Shown one piece after another: positions 16,587-24,525 of a stretch of 64,000 bases of DNA. Location: positions 1-64,000 of the forward strand of contig NZ_JADNBB010000011.1 of the NCBI RefSeq assembly GCF_015550595.1. Direction: 5' to 3'. The stretch is from Parabacteroides goldsteinii (lineage in GTDB: Bacteria > Bacteroidota > Bacteroidia > Bacteroidales > Tannerellaceae). Every line of letters starts with the position of its first letter. Position 1 is the stretch's first letter. Below the pieces are notes generated by a model. The model saw only the letters and a program-made list of their open reading frames with translations. It did no database searches and had not been told where the DNA came from. The position numbers and the translations under genes are program-made.

Positions 16587-16625
16587 TCTAATCAAAATCT
16601 AATTTCACTTAAGAATATTCTAATC
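16587..16625 (+). promoter_or_regulatory. Three TCTAAT(C/T) direct repeats upstream of the efflux operon
   Basis: TCTAATC at 16587, TCTAATT at 16598 and TCTAATC at 16619 are spaced 11 and 21 bases apart, so all lie on one face of the helix. The last ends 33 bases before the -7 box, a usual activator position for OmpR-family regulators. The response regulator at 22238 is the obvious candidate to bind them. Confidence 0.5.
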
Positions 16626-16657
16626 GGATACACAAGGCTAAAACACCCCCCTCCTTA

Positions 16658-16683
16658 TACCTTTGCTTCCAAAAAACAGAAGC
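16658..16683 (+). promoter_or_regulatory. Promoter and short leader hairpin of the metal-efflux operon
   Basis: TACCTTTG at 16658-16665 fits TAnnTTTG. GCTTC and GAAGC (16665-16669 and 16679-16683) can pair directly before the ATG at 16686, which may affect translation. Confidence 0.55.
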
Positions 16684-16685
16684 AA

Positions 16686-17954
16686 ATGAACAAACGAGTC
16701 ATTCTCCTATCATTTATTTTACAGGTATTTACCTTTAATATGCGAGCTGACGACCAGACGACAAAACTTAATTTGCAGGAAGCCGGACAACGTTTCACCA
16801 CCTGCAACCTGGAACTGATTGCCGAACGTTACAATATCGACAGGGCCGAAGCCGAAGTTATCCAGGCACGTCTCTTTGAAAACCCTGTCATCTCACTCGA
16901 GCAGAATGTTTACAATCGTCTGAACGGCAAATATTTCGATATGGGACGGGAAGGAGAGGCTGTTGTCGAAGTTGAACAACTTATCTATATTGCCGGGCAA
17001 CGCAACAAACGTGTCCGTGTGGAAAAGCTGAACAAGGAAATGGCTGTCTATCAGTTTGAAGAAGTTCTACGGACGCTACGTAGCGAGCTTAACAGCAAAT
17101 TTATCGAACTATACTACACCGGGAAGTCACTCTCCGTCTACGATAAAGAGATCGTTTACCTGCAACAATTATTGGAAGTAATGAAAGAACAGAATGCGAA
17201 AGGGAATATCTCGTTACTGGAAAAGTCGAGGATACAGGCTCTTCTGTTATCCCTGCAGCAGGAGAGGAACGAAGCATCCAATCAATTGATCTCCCTGCAA
17301 GGCGATATGAAACTACTGTTGGGACTGAATGCCTCCGAGTCTTTCGAACCTGTTTTCGATGAATCGGTATTGAACCAGGTCGATATAGCCTCCATCCCTT
17401 TTATCGAACTGAACAATCGTCTGGCTGAACGTCCTGACATAAAAATGGCACATACTAATATACAAGTGTCGCGTGCCAATGTTAGTCTCCAAAAATCGCT
17501 CGCTTTTCCCGAAGTCAGCTTGAAAGGTTCTTACGACCGGGCAGGTAACTTCTGCGATAATTACTTTGCGATCGGCCTGAGCGTATCGGTTCCGATATTC
17601 AACCGTAACCAGGGAAATATCAAATCGGCCCGTCTTTCCGTCCTGCAAAATACCAATAGGGAGGAACTTGCACGGAAGCAGGCAGAGAAGGAACTCTTCA
17701 CCAGCTATGCCCGTCTGGAAAAGGCTGTGAAGCTGTATAATACATCGAATTACGAACTGGAACGCGATTTCGAAACGATCATCGACGGAGTAAACAGTAA
17801 TTATCGTAAACGTAATATCAGCCTGCTTGAATTTATCGATTACTATCAGGCATATAAAGAAACTTGCCTGCAATTATACCAGACACAGAAAGACGTATTC
17901 CTCGCCATGGAAGAGATCAACACCGTGACAGGCAGCGATGTCTTCAATTATTAA
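16686..17954 (+). CDS. czcC: TolC/CzcC-type outer-membrane efflux channel
   Basis: A 422-residue TolC-family protein with an N-terminal signal peptide and two repeated alpha-helical halves typical of the family (AERYNIDRAEAEVIQARLFENPVI; ERPDIKMAHTNIQVSRANVSLQKSLAFPEVSLKGSYD). It provides the outer-membrane exit duct for the tripartite pump encoded downstream. It is the first gene of the operon czcC-B-A, with the adaptor starting 21 bases after its stop. Length and domain order are normal. Confidence 0.92.
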   Translation: MNKRVILLSFILQVFTFNMRADDQTTKLNLQEAGQRFTTCNLELIAERYNIDRAEAEVIQARLFENPVISLEQNVYNRLNGKYFDMGREGEAVVEVEQLIYIAGQRNKRVRVEKLNKEMAVYQFEEVLRTLRSELNSKFIELYYTGKSLSVYDKEIVYLQQLLEVMKEQNAKGNISLLEKSRIQALLLSLQQERNEASNQLISLQGDMKLLLGLNASESFEPVFDESVLNQVDIASIPFIELNNRLAERPDIKMAHTNIQVSRANVSLQKSLAFPEVSLKGSYDRAGNFCDNYFAIGLSVSVPIFNRNQGNIKSARLSVLQNTNREELARKQAEKELFTSYARLEKAVKLYNTSNYELERDFETIIDGVNSNYRKRNISLLEFIDYYQAYKETCLQLYQTQKDVFLAMEEINTVTGSDVFNY

Positions 17955-17975
17955 TGAATAATAAGAAGTAAATAT

Positions 17976-19064
17976 ATGAAAAATAAGAATTGTATAGTAT
18001 TGGCACTCTTACTTCCACTGCTCGTAGCATGCGGTAGTAAAACCACCGGACAAGAAGATGGAACGGCCCCTCTCATATTGACTGACAGCCTGCTGAAAGT
18101 CGTATCGGTAGAAACGGTACACGAAATCCCTCTCAACAACGAACTGATCTTGAATGGCCGTGTCAGCTTCAACCCTGAACAGGTGGCGAATGTGTATCCT
18201 ATTTTCGGAGGTAATGTGTCGGATGTAAACGTAGAAGTGGGCGATTATGTAAAGAAAGGCGATATACTTGCTGTGATCCGCAGTTCCGAGGTGGCCGATT
18301 ATGAAAAGCAACGGAAGGAGGCGGAGCAGCAACTAATCCTGGCAAACCGTAACCTCGATGCTACACGGGATATGTTGAAAAGCGGAATGGCTTCCGAGCG
18401 CGATATGCTTCAGGCAGAGCAGGAGGTGAGTAATGCACTGGCCGAACAGAAACGGATCGGGGAGGTGTATTCCATCTATCATATTACAGGTAATTCCGTT
18501 TATGAGATAAAAGCCCCTGTTTCGGGCTTTGTCATCGACAAGAATGTGAGCCGTAACATGCAGATACGTTCCGACCAAACCGAAGAACTCTTCACGATCT
18601 CCGGCCTCGACAATGTATGGGTGATGGCCGATGTGTACGAGAGTGATATCAGCAAAGTTCGTGAAGGTGCTCCGGTACGTATCACTACACTGGCATACAG
18701 GAATAAAGAGTTCACAGGAACGATAGATAAGGTATATAATATCCTGAACGATGAAAGTAAGACCATGAATATACGCGTAAAGCTGAAAAACGATGATTAT
18801 ATGCTTAAGCCGGCTATGTTTACCAACGTTTATGTGCAAAGTAACCAGGAAGGCGAAATAATGCCTTGCGTAAATGCCCGAGCCGTTATTTTTGAGAACG
18901 GGCGGCATTATGTGGTGTGCGTCGACGAAAATAACGAACTGCATGCCTGTGAAGTAACCGTATTCAAGCAAACAGAGAAAAACTGCTACCTGCAGTCTGG
19001 CCTGAAGGAAGGCGATCGTATTATCGACAAGAATGTTCTTTTGGTTTATAACGCTTTAAAGTAA
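17976..19064 (+). CDS. czcB: RND efflux periplasmic adaptor (CzcB-type lipoprotein)
   Basis: A 362-residue membrane-fusion protein. The lipobox LVAC (Cys near 19) anchors it to a membrane. The split lipoyl/barrel-sandwich region appears as GNVSDVNVEVGDYVKKGDILAVIRS and IKAPVSGFVIDKNVSRNMQI, around a coiled-coil hairpin (EKQRKEAEQQLILANRNLDATRDML). A beta-barrel domain follows (DNVWVMADVYESDISKVREG). It links the inner-membrane pump to the TolC-like channel. There are no His-rich metal-binding extensions at either end. It begins 21 bases after czcC and ends 7 bases before czcA. Confidence 0.94.
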   Translation: MKNKNCIVLALLLPLLVACGSKTTGQEDGTAPLILTDSLLKVVSVETVHEIPLNNELILNGRVSFNPEQVANVYPIFGGNVSDVNVEVGDYVKKGDILAVIRSSEVADYEKQRKEAEQQLILANRNLDATRDMLKSGMASERDMLQAEQEVSNALAEQKRIGEVYSIYHITGNSVYEIKAPVSGFVIDKNVSRNMQIRSDQTEELFTISGLDNVWVMADVYESDISKVREGAPVRITTLAYRNKEFTGTIDKVYNILNDESKTMNIRVKLKNDDYMLKPAMFTNVYVQSNQEGEIMPCVNARAVIFENGRHYVVCVDENNELHACEVTVFKQTEKNCYLQSGLKEGDRIIDKNVLLVYNALK

Positions 19065-19071
19065 CGGAACG

Positions 19072-22000
19072 ATGCATAAATTCATAGACAATATAATAGC
19101 CTTCTCATTAAAGAATAAATTCTTTATCTTCTTCTGCACTGTTATTGCCATTATCGCCGGCGTTGTCAGTTTCGTTCATACTCCCGTTGACGCCTTCCCC
19201 GATGTTACCAACACGAAGGTAACGATCATAACCCAATGGCCGGGACGTAGTGCGGAAGAGATAGAGAAGTTTATCACGATCCCTATCGAAATAGCCATGA
19301 ACCCGGTACAGAAAAAGACGGACATCCGTAGTACCACTCTGTTCGGGCTTTCGGTAATCAACGTGATGTTTGATGATGATGCCGACGACTTTTATGCCCG
19401 CCAGCAAGTGTATAACCTGCTGAATGACGCCGACTTACCTGAAGGTGTTACGCCGGAAGTTCAACCTCAGTACGGGCCTACGGGCGAGATATTCCGTTAT
19501 ACCCTGCGAAGCGATAAGCGTTCTGTACGCGAATTGAAAACCTTTCAGGACTGGGTGATCGAACGTAAATTGCGTGCTGTTCCGGGAGTAGCCGATATTG
19601 TGAGCTTCGGGGGTGAAGTGAAGACATTCGAAGTGAGTGTCAATCCGAACCAGCTTATCAATTATGATGTAACCACCCTCGAACTCTATGATGCCATAGC
19701 CAAGAGTAATATTAATGTAGGGGGCGACGTGATTACCAAAAGTTCGCAGGCCTATGTGGTACGAGGCATCGGCCTGATCAATGATACGAAAGAAATAGAG
19801 AATATCGTTGTCAAGAATATCAACGGTACGCCTATCCTGGTAAAACATCTGGCTACCGTAAGCGAATCGAGCCTGCCGCGTCTGGGACAGGTGGGGCGCA
19901 TGGATGAAGACGACGTTGTTCAGGGAATTGTTGTTATGCGGAAGGGAGAAAATCCCGGAGAGGTTATTGCCGCCCTGAAAGAAAAGATTACAGATATCCA
20001 GGAGAATGCTCTTCCCGAAGATGTAAAGATCGTTGCTTTTTATGATCGTGAAGACCTGGTGGATCTGGCGGTACGCACAGTAACACACAACCTTATCGAA
20101 GGTATTTTGCTTGTCACTTTCATTGTGTTGATTTTTATGGCAGACTGGCGTACAACGGTGATCGTATCCATTATTATCCCGTTGGCGCTACTCTTTGCCT
20201 TTATCTGTCTTCGGGCGATGGGAATGAGTGCAAACCTGCTCTCGATGGGAGCCATCGACTTCGGCATCATTATCGATGGGGCAGTCGTCATGGTGGAAGG
20301 GCTTTTTGTCGCACTCGACAAGAAAGCACGCGAAGTAGGTATGCCGGCTTTCAATGTGATGAGTAAGATGGGACTGATCCGTCATACGGCAAAAGACCGT
20401 GCTAAGGCGGTGTTCTTTTCTAAATTGATCATTATTACGGCGCTGGTTCCTATTTTCGCTTTTCAGAAGGTGGAAGGAAAGATGTTCAGCCCGTTAGCTT
20501 ATACGTTAGGGTTTGCTTTGTTAGGAGCGTTGATCTTTACCCTGACACTGGTTCCGGTACTTTCGTCGATGTTATTGAAGAAGAATGTACGCGAAAAACA
20601 TAACCCGTTCCTGTCGTGGGTAAACCGGGTATCCGTTTCTATATTTGACCGTTGCCATGCCCATAAGAAAACGACGATCGGTATTGCCTCCCTGGTAGCC
20701 GCTGTCGGCTTATGGAGCTTTACGTTGCTGGGTACAGAGTTTCTTCCCCAATTAAATGAGGGTTCTATCTATATCCGTGCTACCTTACCACAAAGTATCT
20801 CGCTCGACGAATCCGTTAAACTGGCCAACCAGATGCGCCGTGGCCTGGCTTCCTATCCGGAAGTACGTCAGGTTCTTTCGCAGACCGGACGGCCCAACGA
20901 CGGTACGGATGCCACCGGTTTCTACAACATAGAATTTCATGTGGATATCTATCCTGAAAAAGAATGGAAAAGTAAGCTGACCAAAGCCCGGTTGATTGAA
21001 AAGATGGAAGGAAATCTGGCTATCTATCCGGGTGTCGACTTTAACTTCTCCCAGCCGATTACCGATAATGTGGAAGAAGCGGCAAGTGGCGTAAAGGGTT
21101 CTATTGCCGTAAAGGTGTTCGGTAAAGACCTTTACGAATCGGAAAAGAAAGCTGTCGAAGTCTACAAAGTACTGCAAACTGTCGAGGGTATAGAAGACCT
21201 CGGTGTGATCCGTAATATCGGACAACCGGAACTGCGTATCGAGCTCGATGAATCGCGCCTGGCACGTTATGGGGTTGCCAAGGAAGATGTACAGTCTATC
21301 ATCGAGATGGCGATAGGTGGTAAAAGTGCCTCTTTACTTTATGAAGATGAACGGAAGTTCAATATCATGGTTCGTTATGAATCTTCCTTCCGCCGGAGTG
21401 AAGACGAGATCGGAAAGATTCTCGTCCCTGCCCGCGACGGAACGATGGTTCCTATCAAAGAACTTGCCGATATCCACACGATAACCGGTCCTTTGATCAT
21501 TTACCGGGATAACCATGCTCGTTTCTGTGCTGTGAAATTCTCCGTTCGTGGACGTGATATGGGGACAGCCGTAGCCGAAGCCCGGCAGAAGGTGAACAAA
21601 CAAGTGAAACTGTCCGACGGCTACACATTAAAGTGGACGGGCGACTTTGAAAACCAGCAACGTGCTACCAAACGACTGGCACAGGTGGTTCCTGTCAGTA
21701 TTGCTATTATTTTCGTTATCCTGTTCGTCTTGTTCGGTAATGCCCGTGATGCCGGATTGGTATTATTGAATGTGCCTTATGCAGCGGTAGGAGGGATCAT
21801 TGCCCTGTTGATTACCCGTTTTAATTTCTCTATCTCGGCAGGGATCGGTTTCATCGCCTTATTCGGTATCTGTATCCAGAACGGGGTTATCATGATTTCT
21901 GATATCAAAGGGAACCTGAAAGCACGAACCCCCTTGCCGGATGCTGTCAAATTGAGTGTGAAAGACCGTGTCCGTTCTGTACTGATGACGGCTTCTATGG

Positions 22001-22197
22001 CGGCAATCGGTTTGATGCCGGCTGCACTTAGTCATGGGATAGGCTCCGAAAGTCAACGCCCGTTAGCTATTGTTATCATTGGTGGGTTAATAGGGGCAAC
22101 CTTCTTCACTCTCTTCGTCTTTCCGCTTATGGTCGAAGCCTTTTATAGCCGGATGTTATATGATAAAGAGGGAAAGTTAATACAACGGAGGTTGTAA
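19072..22197 (+). CDS. czcA: Heavy-metal efflux RND pump (CzcA/CusA family)
   Basis: A 1041-residue proton-driven inner-membrane pump with the full RND layout: TM1, a large periplasmic loop, TM2-TM7, a second loop and TM8-TM12. The TM4 signature DFGIIIDGAVVMVEG matches the DFGxxxDGA pattern linked to divalent-cation (Co/Zn/Cd, HME-type) exporters, except that the usual final Asn is Gly. That favours a divalent metal over Cu(I)/Ag(I), but substrate choice is inference. It is the third gene of the operon. The response-regulator promoter follows its stop within 10 bases. Confidence 0.95.
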   Translation: MHKFIDNIIAFSLKNKFFIFFCTVIAIIAGVVSFVHTPVDAFPDVTNTKVTIITQWPGRSAEEIEKFITIPIEIAMNPVQKKTDIRSTTLFGLSVINVMFDDDADDFYARQQVYNLLNDADLPEGVTPEVQPQYGPTGEIFRYTLRSDKRSVRELKTFQDWVIERKLRAVPGVADIVSFGGEVKTFEVSVNPNQLINYDVTTLELYDAIAKSNINVGGDVITKSSQAYVVRGIGLINDTKEIENIVVKNINGTPILVKHLATVSESSLPRLGQVGRMDEDDVVQGIVVMRKGENPGEVIAALKEKITDIQENALPEDVKIVAFYDREDLVDLAVRTVTHNLIEGILLVTFIVLIFMADWRTTVIVSIIIPLALLFAFICLRAMGMSANLLSMGAIDFGIIIDGAVVMVEGLFVALDKKAREVGMPAFNVMSKMGLIRHTAKDRAKAVFFSKLIIITALVPIFAFQKVEGKMFSPLAYTLGFALLGALIFTLTLVPVLSSMLLKKNVREKHNPFLSWVNRVSVSIFDRCHAHKKTTIGIASLVAAVGLWSFTLLGTEFLPQLNEGSIYIRATLPQSISLDESVKLANQMRRGLASYPEVRQVLSQTGRPNDGTDATGFYNIEFHVDIYPEKEWKSKLTKARLIEKMEGNLAIYPGVDFNFSQPITDNVEEAASGVKGSIAVKVFGKDLYESEKKAVEVYKVLQTVEGIEDLGVIRNIGQPELRIELDESRLARYGVAKEDVQSIIEMAIGGKSASLLYEDERKFNIMVRYESSFRRSEDEIGKILVPARDGTMVPIKELADIHTITGPLIIYRDNHARFCAVKFSVRGRDMGTAVAEARQKVNKQVKLSDGYTLKWTGDFENQQRATKRLAQVVPVSIAIIFVILFVLFGNARDAGLVLLNVPYAAVGGIIALLITRFNFSISAGIGFIALFGICIQNGVIMISDIKGNLKARTPLPDAVKLSVKDRVRSVLMTASMAAIGLMPAALSHGIGSESQRPLAIVIIGGLIGATFFTLFVFPLMVEAFYSRMLYDKEGKLIQRRL

Positions 22198-22204
22198 ATT
22201 TGAT

Positions 22205-22212
22205 TATATTTG
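22205..22212 (+). promoter_or_regulatory. -7 box for the two-component genes
   Basis: TATATTTG lies 7 bases after the czcA stop and 26 bases before the response-regulator ATG. The regulator and kinase can therefore be transcribed apart from the pump genes. Confidence 0.55.
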
Positions 22213-22237
22213 TGCTCCTAAGTAAACAAGATATCAG

Positions 22238-22915
22238 ATGGCAAAAATATTATTAGTAGAAGATGAAGTGAATATCGCCTCTTTCATTGAAAGAGGACTA
22301 CAGGAATTCGGTCACGAAGTAAGTGTTGCTTACGACGGTGTAGCCGGCTGGGAGTTATTGCAGAAGGAAAATTTCCAGCTTCTGATCCTGGATATCATCA
22401 TGCCTAAAATGAACGGCTTACAGCTATGCCGCCAATACCGGCAACTATATGGCTATCAATCGCCAGTCGTTATGCTGACAGCTTTAGGAACTACCGACGA
22501 TATTGTCAGCGGCCTCGATGCAGGGGCCGACGACTATCTTGTCAAGCCTTTCAGCTTTCAGGAACTGGAGGCGCGCATAAAGGCCCTTTTACGTCGATCG
22601 GGAGTTGAAACAGCCACCGCCTCTTTGCAATGTGGCGACTTGAGTCTTGATCCGACCGGCCATCGTGCGATACGGGGAGAGAAGGTTATCGACCTGACCG
22701 TAAAGGAATACCGTCTATTGGAATATTTTATCCTGAACCAGGGAACGGCCCTCAATCGTCTGACTCTGCTGAAACATGTATGGGATAAAGATTTCGATAC
22801 CAATACGAATGTAGTGGATGTCTATGTTAATTATCTCAGGACTAAGATAGATAAGGATTTCGACCATAAACTGATCCGTACCGTTGTGGGTGTCGGTTAT
22901 ATGATGGAAGCATGA
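22238..22915 (+). CDS. OmpR-family response regulator (CusR/CzcR-like)
   Basis: A 225-residue regulator. The receiver domain (1-120) has the acidic pair in LVEDEVN, the phospho-acceptor Asp in LLILDIIMPKMNG near 52 and the conserved Lys in LVKPFSF. The C-terminal winged helix (130-225) ends with VVDVYVNYLRTKID and IRTVVGVGYMM. It should activate the adjoining efflux operon, probably through the TCTAATC repeats at 16587-16625. Its stop overlaps the kinase start (ATGA), so the two are translationally coupled. Confidence 0.95.
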   Translation: MAKILLVEDEVNIASFIERGLQEFGHEVSVAYDGVAGWELLQKENFQLLILDIIMPKMNGLQLCRQYRQLYGYQSPVVMLTALGTTDDIVSGLDAGADDYLVKPFSFQELEARIKALLRRSGVETATASLQCGDLSLDPTGHRAIRGEKVIDLTVKEYRLLEYFILNQGTALNRLTLLKHVWDKDFDTNTNVVDVYVNYLRTKIDKDFDHKLIRTVVGVGYMMEA

Positions 22916-24090
22916 AAACGGGAAACAAGATCGCATTCTTTTATACGGCAATAACCGTCGGCGTCATTGCCTTTGTTACTATTGTTTTCTATTTTATTGC
23001 TACAAACTATATTAGCCGCCTGTATTATTCCTACCTGACAGAAAAGGCCTATGCCACTGCCGAGAAGCATTGGGAGAAGGATGAAGTGGATGAAGAAAGT
23101 TATGCCCGCATACAAAAACGGTATGAAGAAACCTTGCCGGTAGCGACTGAAATATTATTGAATGCCGATAGCATAGCCGAGTCGCATACGGCATTATCGC
23201 GGTATATGACCGAGAAGGAGATTGCCCGGCTCTATTCCGGCGAAGTGATTACCTTTCATGAAAAAGAGAAAATGGGTGCCGCTCTTTATTATCCGGATAA
23301 CGAAGGGAACTTTATTGTTCTGGTGATATCCAACAATCAATATGGGGGCGATATCCAACAGCGTATCGGTTGGCTATTGCTTGCCCTGATCGTTATCAGT
23401 GCCATACTTATTTACTTTGTCGGAAAATTGTATGCAACCCGTATGGTCGACCGTATCGATGCTGCTTACCAAAGTGAGAAAGCTTTTATAAGCAATGCGT
23501 CGCATGAGTTGAATAATCCGCTTACTGCTATACAGGGAGAGTGTGAAATCAGCTTATTAAAAGAACGAACTCCGGCAGAATACCAGGCTGCTTTACAGCG
23601 TATCGCTTCGGAAACTAAACGTATCATCCAGTTGATGAAACATCTTCTTTTCCTTTCTCACGGTGATAAAGAGATATTAAAGAATGCCACTGAAAATATT
23701 ATGCTGGCTGATTTCCTGATGCAGTTTGTCGGTAACCGGGTCCGTTTTACAACCGATACCTTTGCCTATTGCCTGGAAGCGAATCCCCACCTATTAAAGA
23801 TCGCTATCGGCAATATCTTGAACAATGCCTGTAAATACTCAGGTGAGAAACCCGTCGAAATGCGTCTGAAAGGTTCTGTCCTGACCATCGAAGATTCAGG
23901 TATCGGTATTCCTTCGGAAGAGATGAAACGTATTTATCAGCCATTTTATCGTGCGAGTAATACCCGTGAGTTTGCCGGACATGGTATCGGTCTTAGTTTA
24001 TCACTACGCATTTTGAATTCCTATGGGGCTCAGGTGGACATACATTCCGAAGTGAACAAGGGTACGAATGTTGTTATAGACTTTGGATAA
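22912..24090 (+). CDS. Sensor histidine kinase of the metal-efflux operon
   Basis: A 392-residue membrane kinase. TM helices at about 7-30 and 145-167 flank a periplasmic sensor domain of about 115 residues. The H-box reads SHELNNPLTAIQG (phospho-His near 200). The ATPase domain has IGNILNNACKYS (N box), DSGIGIP (G1) and GHGIGLSLS (G2). NNPL in place of the common RTPL is a sequence variant of the H-box. It partners the OmpR-type regulator it overlaps and probably senses excess periplasmic metal. Few Cys/His are visible in the sensor loop, so the ligand is not certain. Confidence 0.93.
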   Translation: MKTGNKIAFFYTAITVGVIAFVTIVFYFIATNYISRLYYSYLTEKAYATAEKHWEKDEVDEESYARIQKRYEETLPVATEILLNADSIAESHTALSRYMTEKEIARLYSGEVITFHEKEKMGAALYYPDNEGNFIVLVISNNQYGGDIQQRIGWLLLALIVISAILIYFVGKLYATRMVDRIDAAYQSEKAFISNASHELNNPLTAIQGECEISLLKERTPAEYQAALQRIASETKRIIQLMKHLLFLSHGDKEILKNATENIMLADFLMQFVGNRVRFTTDTFAYCLEANPHLLKIAIGNILNNACKYSGEKPVEMRLKGSVLTIEDSGIGIPSEEMKRIYQPFYRASNTREFAGHGIGLSLSLRILNSYGAQVDIHSEVNKGTNVVIDFG

Positions 24091-24106
24091 TAAATGTTCG
24101 TTCTCA

Positions 24107-24137
24107 TTTGTTTATTGATAAACAATCTTTATCTTTG
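24107..24137 (+). promoter_or_regulatory. Promoter of the two small membrane proteins
   Basis: TTTG (24107-24110) and TATCTTTG (24130-24137) with a 19-base spacer match the Bacteroidetes -33/-7 promoter closely. Confidence 0.7.
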
Positions 24138-24170
24138 ATGCCATGTTTAACTTATTAAAACCATGTAACT

Positions 24171-24371
24171 ATGAAATTAAAAGAAAGAGTAGGAGAATTC
24201 TTCCTCGACATCTCCAAACTGGTAATAGGAGGAATTATCTTGAGTAGTATTGTAAAGGAACCTATTAATAGATGGGTAATATATAGTTTAGGAGCATTTT
24301 TCTCATTTTTCTTAATACTTGTAGGATTTGCTTTAATTAGTAATTCAGAAAATAAAAAGAAGGAGGTATAA
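24171..24371 (+). CDS. Small two-helix membrane protein (DUF6722-like)
   Basis: A 66-residue protein with two hydrophobic segments (about 13-28 and 34-57), an amphipathic N-terminus (KLKERVGEFFLDISKLVIGG) and a basic end (NKKKEV). It resembles small membrane proteins named DUF6722 in Bacteroides. Function is unknown. A good promoter lies in front, and the overlapping AAGGAGGT before the next ORF suggests that a second micropeptide is made from the same mRNA. Confidence 0.75.
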   Translation: MKLKERVGEFFLDISKLVIGGIILSSIVKEPINRWVIYSLGAFFSFFLILVGFALISNSENKKKEV

Positions 24372-24373
24372 TT

Positions 24374-24505
24374 ATGAATATATATGTATATATGATTATC
24401 ACAGGGGTAATTATTATCGGTTTATCTTTTGTCTGGTGGGAAGATCGAAAAGAACGTAAACTGCAAGAAGGAAAGCCTGAGAATGATAAACAACAAACCG
24501 AATAA
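24374..24505 (+). CDS. 43-residue single-pass membrane micropeptide
   Basis: Translates from ATG 24374 as MNIYVYMIITGVIIIGLSFV, then WWEDRKERK and a polar tail ending KQQTE. It has one N-terminal membrane helix with a charged cytosolic tail. It begins 2 bases after the stop of the 66-residue protein. AAGGAGGT lies 7 bases before the ATG, an unusually strong Shine-Dalgarno for this phylum, which supports real translation. The size and two-gene arrangement suggest a small membrane complex; the function is unknown. Confidence 0.6.
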   Translation: MNIYVYMIITGVIIIGLSFVWWEDRKERKLQEGKPENDKQQTE

Positions 24506-24525
24506 AAGATAAATGCTTTCAGTCA

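Noticed and set aside
18333-18971. Minus-strand frame within the adaptor gene
   Set aside because: It is a shadow of the czcB coding frame.
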